Below, piece after piece: positions 14,003 through 17,392 of a stretch of 17,392 nt of DNA. The position numbers were made by a program, and so were the translations under genes. Each line of letters begins with the position of its first letter. Within the stretch, counting starts at the first letter, position 1. Below the pieces are notes generated by a model. That model saw only the letters and a program-made list of their open reading frames with translations. It was not told the DNA's origin and searched no databases. Source of the DNA: an uncultured Pseudoflavonifractor sp. (GTDB taxonomy: Bacteria > Bacillota > Clostridia > Oscillospirales > Oscillospiraceae); the NCBI GenBank assembly GCA_947565875.1, contig CANOHR010000008.1, positions 1-17,392 on the forward strand, read 5' to 3'.

Positions 14003-14416
14003 TCAATCGGGCAATGTGGTCTCCTCCAGAAGGGGGGTCTGGGCCTCCCGCTCTATGCTCTGAAGGTCCACCAGACGCAGGATGGCGGCCAGCAGGACCA
14101 GAAGGGAGGCCGTCACATTGACTTGGGCGGACCGCTTTGCCGCCGGATCACCCTCCGCCTGAGCCTGGGTCCTCAGGGCAAGGCAGAGGAAGAAGCCCAG
14201 GCATCCCACCGTGATAGCGGAGCCCATCTGCCGGAGGGGTTCCACAGGCGGGAGGCGGGAGGCGTCTTCCCCCTTCAGGACCAGAGTCAGTTGTTCCCGC
14301 TGGCTCAGGGCAGACCACAGGGAGAGTAAGACGGCGAGTATGATAAGGAGAAGGAATACCAGTGAGACGTTCAACGTTCCCAGATCCCGTTCCAGTTTCT
14401 GCCGCTGCTCCTGCAT
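14003..14416 (-). CDS. Uncharacterised three-segment membrane protein in the cwlJ-gerQ operon (137 aa)
   Basis: Not recognised. Starting at ATG 14414-14416 (minus-strand SD AGGAGG at 14426-14431) it encodes a charged N-terminus (MQEQRQKLERDLGT) and three predicted membrane segments: about 16-36 (VSLVFLLLIILAVLLSLW), 67-83 (SAITVGCLGFFLCLAL) and 101-117 (NVTASLLVLLAAILRL). A hydrophilic loop lies between the first two, and a short acidic tail ends LLEETTLPD. The same frame is open further upstream, but that part crosses the divergent radC promoter and lacks a ribosome binding site. Being first in the operon with cwlJ and gerQ suggests mother-cell expression and a spore membrane role, which is inference only. 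Confidence 0.75.
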   Translation of the reverse strand: MQEQRQKLERDLGTLNVSLVFLLLIILAVLLSLWSALSQREQLTLVLKGEDASRLPPVEPLRQMGSAITVGCLGFFLCLALRTQAQAEGDPAAKRSAQVNVTASLLVLLAAILRLVDLQSIEREAQTPLLEETTLPD

Positions 14417-14444
14417 ATCCCCTTCCCTCCTGCCCACGTCAAGA

Positions 14445-14472
14445 TATTCTACGTTCCAGGCCCAAAAATGGT
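14445..14472 (-). promoter_or_regulatory. Possible mother-cell sigma factor (sigma-K-like) promoter of the membrane protein-cwlJ-gerQ operon
   Basis: Read on the minus strand, ACC (14472-14470) is followed after 16 bp by CGTAGAATA (14453-14445). This resembles the sigma-K pattern AC-N16/17-CATANNNTA with one mismatch in the -10. Position suits a start near 14438, just upstream of the SD. The match is short and could be chance. Confidence 0.3.
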
Positions 14473-14540
14473 GAGTGGAGGCCGGGAAATGCAGGTGTGA
14501 CACCGGGGGATGGGGGGAAGGGCTTAGAGGTGGTTTTCCC

Positions 14541-14569
14541 TTGTAAGGAACGGCGGAAAATGGTATAAT
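14541..14569 (+). promoter_or_regulatory. Sigma-A promoter of radC
   Basis: -35 TTGTAA (14541-14546), a 17-bp spacer, and the consensus -10 TATAAT (14564-14569), preceded by an extended -10 TG (TGGTATAAT). Transcription would start near 14576, giving a leader of about 35 nt. Confidence 0.85.
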
Positions 14570-14611
14570 ATTACGCCGAATAGAAAGAAATATCTGAAGG
14601 GGGAGCGATCC

Positions 14612-15287
14612 ATGTCCATCCATGACGGCCACCGCCAACGGTTCAAGGGGGAATTTCTGGCCCGCCCCGACTCCTTTCCCGACCATAAGCTGCTGGAACT
14701 GCTTCTTTTTTTATGTAAACCCGAGAGGGGATACCAATCCCACTGCACACGCTCTGATGGAACGGTTTGGCTCTTTAGCCGGGGTGCTGGACGCCCTTCC
14801 CGCCGACTTGAAGAAGGTGCCGGGGGTGGGGGAGCATGGGGTGGCTCTTATCAAAACGGTGAAGGAGCTTTCCGGCCGGTATCTTACCGCCCGGTCCAGT
14901 GTGGAAGAGATCGTTCAGACCACGGAGGACGCCAGAGCCTTGCTCCAGCCCTATTTCTTCGGAGCCCGGAACGAGCGGGTGTGCCTACTGTGTATGGATG
15001 GAAAGGGAAAGTGCCTGGGCGTTCGGTTGGTGGGGGAGGGGAGCGTCAACGCTGCCGAGGTCACCTCCCGGGGCGTAGTGGAGGCGGCCCTTTCCCTCAA
15101 TGCTTCCCAGGTCATCCTGGCCCATAACCACGTGTCGGGGCTGGCTCTTCCCTCTGCGGAGGACAAGCTGACCACCCAGCGGCTGCGGGATGTGCTGGGG
15201 GCGGTGGGAGTGGAGTTGGAGGATCATATGATCTTTGTGGACGACGATATGGTTTCCTTTCGGGACAGCGGATTTCCATTTTTATAA
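14612..15287 (+). pseudogene. radC: RadC/JAMM-domain protein interrupted by a frameshift in a T7 run
   Basis: RadC family, a metalloprotease-like (JAMM) domain with a helix-hairpin-helix; the cellular role is unsettled despite the DNA repair name. The N-terminus, MSIHDGHRQRFKGEFL to KLLELLLF (ATG 14612, SD GGGGGAG upstream), is in one frame. The continuation YVNPRGDTNPTAHALMERFG is in the next frame and runs to 15287. Skipping one T in the run 14706-14712 joins them into a normal 224-aa RadC. Downstream all key features are intact: the HhH KKVPGVGEHG and the metal site His171, His173, Ser181, Asp184 (HNHVSGLALPSAED, restored numbering). A genuine mutation, a sequencing error, or slippage on the T7 run are all possible. 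The unshifted frame continues to 15127 with no RadC similarity. Confidence 0.85.
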
Positions 15288-15293
15288 GGAATC

Positions 15294-15307
15294 CGAAAAT
15301 TTGTTCG
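15294..15307 (+). promoter_or_regulatory. Upstream LexA (SOS) box of uvrB
   Basis: CGAAAATTTGTTCG compared with the Firmicutes LexA consensus CGAAC-N4-GTTCG differs only at the fifth base. It ends 8 bp before the -35 box of the uvrB promoter and its centre is 29 bp from the second box. Confidence 0.6.
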
Positions 15308-15315
15308 ATTGGGGC

Positions 15316-15344
15316 TTGAAATAGAACAAATGTTTTGATACAAT
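15316..15344 (+). promoter_or_regulatory. Sigma-A promoter of uvrB
   Basis: -35 TTGAAA (15316-15321), a 17-bp spacer and -10 TACAAT (15339-15344). Initiation near 15351 would give a very short leader that leads almost straight into the SD at 15355-15362. Confidence 0.85.
15323..15336 (+). promoter_or_regulatory. Promoter-embedded LexA (SOS) box of uvrB
   Basis: AGAACAAATGTTTT matches CGAACRNRYGTTYG except at the first and last bases. It occupies the spacer between the -35 and -10 boxes, where a bound repressor would block RNA polymerase. DNA damage would then induce uvrB through RecA-driven LexA self-cleavage. Confidence 0.65.
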
Positions 15345-15354
15345 AGCAGAGCGT

Positions 15355-15362
15355 AAAGGAGG
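15355..15362 (+). promoter_or_regulatory. Ribosome binding site deciding the uvrB start
   Basis: AAAGGAGG is 7 nt before ATG 15370 but only 1 nt before the in-frame ATG 15364, so 15370 is the more likely start. Confidence 0.75.
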
Positions 15363-15369
15363 TATGGTC

Positions 15370-17337
15370 ATGCCCGAATTTCAGGTCGTCAGTCCCTTTG
15401 AGCCCTCCGGCGATCAGCCCCAGGCCATCGAAGCCCTGGCAGCGGGGGTGGAGAACGGCCTTGACGAGCAGACCCTTCTGGGCGTTACCGGCTCGGGCAA
15501 GACCTTTACCATGGCCAAGGTCATCGAAAAGGTCCAGCGGCCCACTCTGGTGCTGGCCCACAATAAGACCCTGGCCGCCCAGCTCTGTGCCGAGTTCAAG
15601 GAATTTTTTCCCCACAACGCCGTGGAGTATTTTGTTTCCTACTATGACTATTATCAGCCGGAGGCCTATATCCCCCACACCGATACCTTCATCGAGAAGG
15701 ATTCCTCCGTCAACGATGAGATCGACCGGCTGCGCCTTTCCGCCACCGCCTCCCTCATCGAGCGGCGGGATGTGATCGTGGTCTCCTCTGTGTCCTGTAT
15801 CTATGGCCTGGGGGAGCCGGATGACTATGCCAAAATGATGATCCCTCTCCGGGTGGGGGAGACCTTCAAGCGGGAAGACTTTATGCGCCGGCTTATTGAA
15901 GACCGCTACGAGCGCAACGATATCGCCTGGGAGCGGAACATGTTCCGGGTCCGGGGAGACACCATTGAGGTCTGGCCCGCCTACTGGCGGGACACCGCCA
16001 TCCGGGTGGAGTTTTTCGGGGATGAGATCGACCGTTTAAGCGAGATCAATGTGGTGACGGGAGCCCCTATCCGTCGGTTGGAGCATATCCCCATCTATCC
16101 TGCCAGTCACTATATCACGCCCAGGGAGAAGATGGCCCAGGCCATCCAGGAGATCTACCGGGAGATGGAGGAGCGGGTAGCCTTTTTTGAGAGCAACAAC
16201 ATGCTGGTGGAGGCCCAGCGGATCAAGCAGCGGACCATGTACGATGTGGAGATGCTTCAGGAACTGGGTTTCTGCTCGGGGATCGAGAACTATTCCCGTG
16301 TGATCTCAGGCCGCCCTGTGGGCTCCGCCCCCATGACCCTGCTGGACTATTTTCCCAGGGATTTCCTGCTCTTTATTGACGAAAGCCACGTGACCCTCCC
16401 CCAGGTCCACGCCATGTATAATGGGGACCGGGCCCGGAAGACTACTCTGGTAGATTATGGCTTCCGCCTTCCCTGCGCCTTTGACAACCGGCCCCTGAAA
16501 TTTGAGGAGTTTGCCCAGCGGCTCAACCAGGTGATCTATGTCTCCGCCACTCCGGCGGAATATGAACGCAGCCGCTCCGGTCAGATCGTGGAGCAGGTGA
16601 TCCGGCCCACGGGACTTTTGGACCCCAAGGTGGACGTACGGCCTGTGGAAGGGCAGATCGACGACCTCATCGGAGAGATCAATGAGCGGACCGCCCGGGG
16701 GGAACGGGTGCTGGTCACTACCCTCACCAAGAAGATGGCGGAGGACCTGACCACCTACCTCAAAAATGCGGGGATCAAGGTCCAATATATGCATCACGAC
16801 GTGGATACCATGGAGCGGCAGGAGATCATCCGGGACCTGCGGCTGGGCACCTACGACGTGCTGGTGGGCATTAACCTTCTCCGGGAGGGGCTGGACCTTC
16901 CCGAGGTAAGTCTGGTGGCCATCCTGGACGCGGACAAGGAGGGTTTCCTCCGAAGCGAGACCAGTCTTATCCAGACCATTGGCCGGGCGGCCCGAAACGC
17001 GGACGGTCTGGTTATCATGTACGCCGACAAGATGACCCCCTCCATGATGGCGGCCATTGGGGAAACGGAGCGCCGCCGGGCCAAGCAGGACGCCTACAAC
17101 AAGGAGCGGGGGATCGTCCCCAAGACCATCATCAAGTCGGTCCGGGATGTGGTGAACCTGTCCCAGGCGGAGGAGGAGGCTGACCGGGCCCTCCGGCAGA
17201 AGCACAAGATGACCCGGACGGAACTGGAGAAGGCCATCGAGAAGCTGGAGAAGGAAATGAAGGAAGCCAGCAAACGCCTGGAGTTCGAATATGCCGCGGT
17301 TTTGAGGGACCGGATCATCGAACTTCGGGGGAAGTGA
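15370..17337 (+). CDS. uvrB: Excinuclease ABC subunit B
   Basis: 655 aa. The DNA-damage-verifying helicase-like subunit of UvrABC nucleotide excision repair; it receives DNA from UvrA, locks on the lesion and recruits UvrC. The Walker A GVTGSGKT is at 38-45. The beta-hairpin that inserts between strands is YYDYYQPEAYIP (91-102). The DESH Walker B box is at 337-340, the SATPAEYE motif lies further on, helicase motifs V/VI include LREGLDLPEVSLVAILDADK and QTIGRAARN, and the C-terminal UVR domain (about 620-655) is complete. The first in-frame ATG (15364) is too close to the SD, so 15370 is used. Two LexA-like boxes at the promoter point to SOS control. The usual partner uvrA is not next; a transposase-like start lies one base after the stop. 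Confidence 0.97.
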   Translation: MPEFQVVSPFEPSGDQPQAIEALAAGVENGLDEQTLLGVTGSGKTFTMAKVIEKVQRPTLVLAHNKTLAAQLCAEFKEFFPHNAVEYFVSYYDYYQPEAYIPHTDTFIEKDSSVNDEIDRLRLSATASLIERRDVIVVSSVSCIYGLGEPDDYAKMMIPLRVGETFKREDFMRRLIEDRYERNDIAWERNMFRVRGDTIEVWPAYWRDTAIRVEFFGDEIDRLSEINVVTGAPIRRLEHIPIYPASHYITPREKMAQAIQEIYREMEERVAFFESNNMLVEAQRIKQRTMYDVEMLQELGFCSGIENYSRVISGRPVGSAPMTLLDYFPRDFLLFIDESHVTLPQVHAMYNGDRARKTTLVDYGFRLPCAFDNRPLKFEEFAQRLNQVIYVSATPAEYERSRSGQIVEQVIRPTGLLDPKVDVRPVEGQIDDLIGEINERTARGERVLVTTLTKKMAEDLTTYLKNAGIKVQYMHHDVDTMERQEIIRDLRLGTYDVLVGINLLREGLDLPEVSLVAILDADKEGFLRSETSLIQTIGRAARNADGLVIMYADKMTPSMMAAIGETERRRAKQDAYNKERGIVPKTIIKSVRDVVNLSQAEEEADRALRQKHKMTRTELEKAIEKLEKEMKEASKRLEFEYAAVLRDRIIELRGK

Positions 17338-17338
17338 G

Positions 17339-17392
17339 ATGGAACGTTTGCATAGAAAGGATATCCGGTTGAGCGGATATGATTACAGCACA
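17339..17392 (+). CDS. N-terminal fragment of a probable REP-associated tyrosine transposase (RAYT, Y1_Tnp family)
   Basis: Only 18 codons are present before the window ends. They encode MERLHRKDIRLSGYDYST. The run RKxxRLxxYDYS is the typical start of RAYT / TnpA-REP proteins, in which it is usually followed by a GxYFVTICT segment and later the HUH and catalytic Tyr motifs, all beyond the window. The ATG is one base after the uvrB stop (TGAGATG) with GGGGGAAG (around 17326-17333) as a possible SD, so translation could be coupled to uvrB. RAYTs are single-stranded DNA transposase relatives of IS200/IS605 TnpA, linked to dispersal or processing of GTAG-headed REP palindromes, which are abundant elsewhere in this window. 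Confidence is limited by the short fragment. Confidence 0.6.
   Translation, partial: MERLHRKDIRLSGYDYST

Noticed and set aside
14622..14711. Independent RadC start at ATG 14622 in the downstream frame
   Set aside because: The first 30 residues in that frame do not resemble RadC and there is no SD; the true N-terminus is in the 14612 frame, so a frameshift explains it better.
1..17392. CRISPR array, tRNA/rRNA genes, complete insertion sequence or prophage
   Set aside because: No regularly spaced direct repeats, no cloverleaf or rRNA-like stretches, and no full transposase or phage structural genes were seen; the only mobile-element signal is the partial gene at the right edge and the palindromes.

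Overview
The window looks like chromosome from a Gram-positive, endospore-forming member of the Clostridia, probably an Oscillospiraceae-type gut anaerobe (Flavonifractor / Intestinimonas / Pseudoflavonifractor-like). This rests on the G+C-rich codon use with strong AGGAGG ribosome binding sites, a sodium-pump decarboxylase, a cwlJ-gerQ spore germination pair and LexA boxes of the Firmicutes type. The genus is an inference from protein style, not a database match.

Layout, left to right. 1-1743 (+): the 3' end of a Na+-translocating biotin-dependent decarboxylase operon (small OadG/MmdD-like subunit tail, biotin carrier, OadB/MmdB membrane subunit), closed by a strong terminator at 1762-1819. 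1855-4395 (+): a sigma-A promoter, then ddl (TTG start) and murF, which make D-Ala-D-Ala and attach it to the peptidoglycan precursor. 4476-7075 (+): an ABC-F ATPase overlapped by a YdcF/DUF218 membrane protein. 7083-7252: a dense cluster of GTAG-headed palindromes. 7281-11422 (+): translation and housekeeping genes (prfA, an 89-aa unknown, tsaC/sua5, a 68-aa helical unknown, an HD-domain protein, coaE), several separated by further palindromes. 11499-12908 (+): an M18 aminopeptidase, ending at a 14-bp hairpin shared with the convergent operon. 12996-14416 (-): the only minus-strand operon, made of a 137-aa membrane protein, cwlJ and gerQ, a spore germination module. 14541-17337 (+): radC with a frameshift in a T7 run, then uvrB behind a sigma-A promoter carrying two LexA-like boxes. 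17339-end (+): the first 18 codons of a gene whose N-terminus resembles a REP-associated tyrosine transposase (RAYT).

The most interesting theme is the link between that RAYT start and at least seven GC-rich palindromes headed by GTAG (or GTGG) scattered between genes on the left. In studied RAYT/REP systems the REP unit is a GTAG tetranucleotide followed by an imperfect hairpin, which is the layout seen here. In three genes (murF, tsaC, the 68-aa gene) the TAG stop codon is itself the last three bases of the GTAG head. Other points worth checking are the radC frameshift, the dual LexA sites at uvrB, the uncharacterised membrane protein in the cwlJ-gerQ operon, and a Lys-poor GerQ with a Cys/Gly-rich tail.
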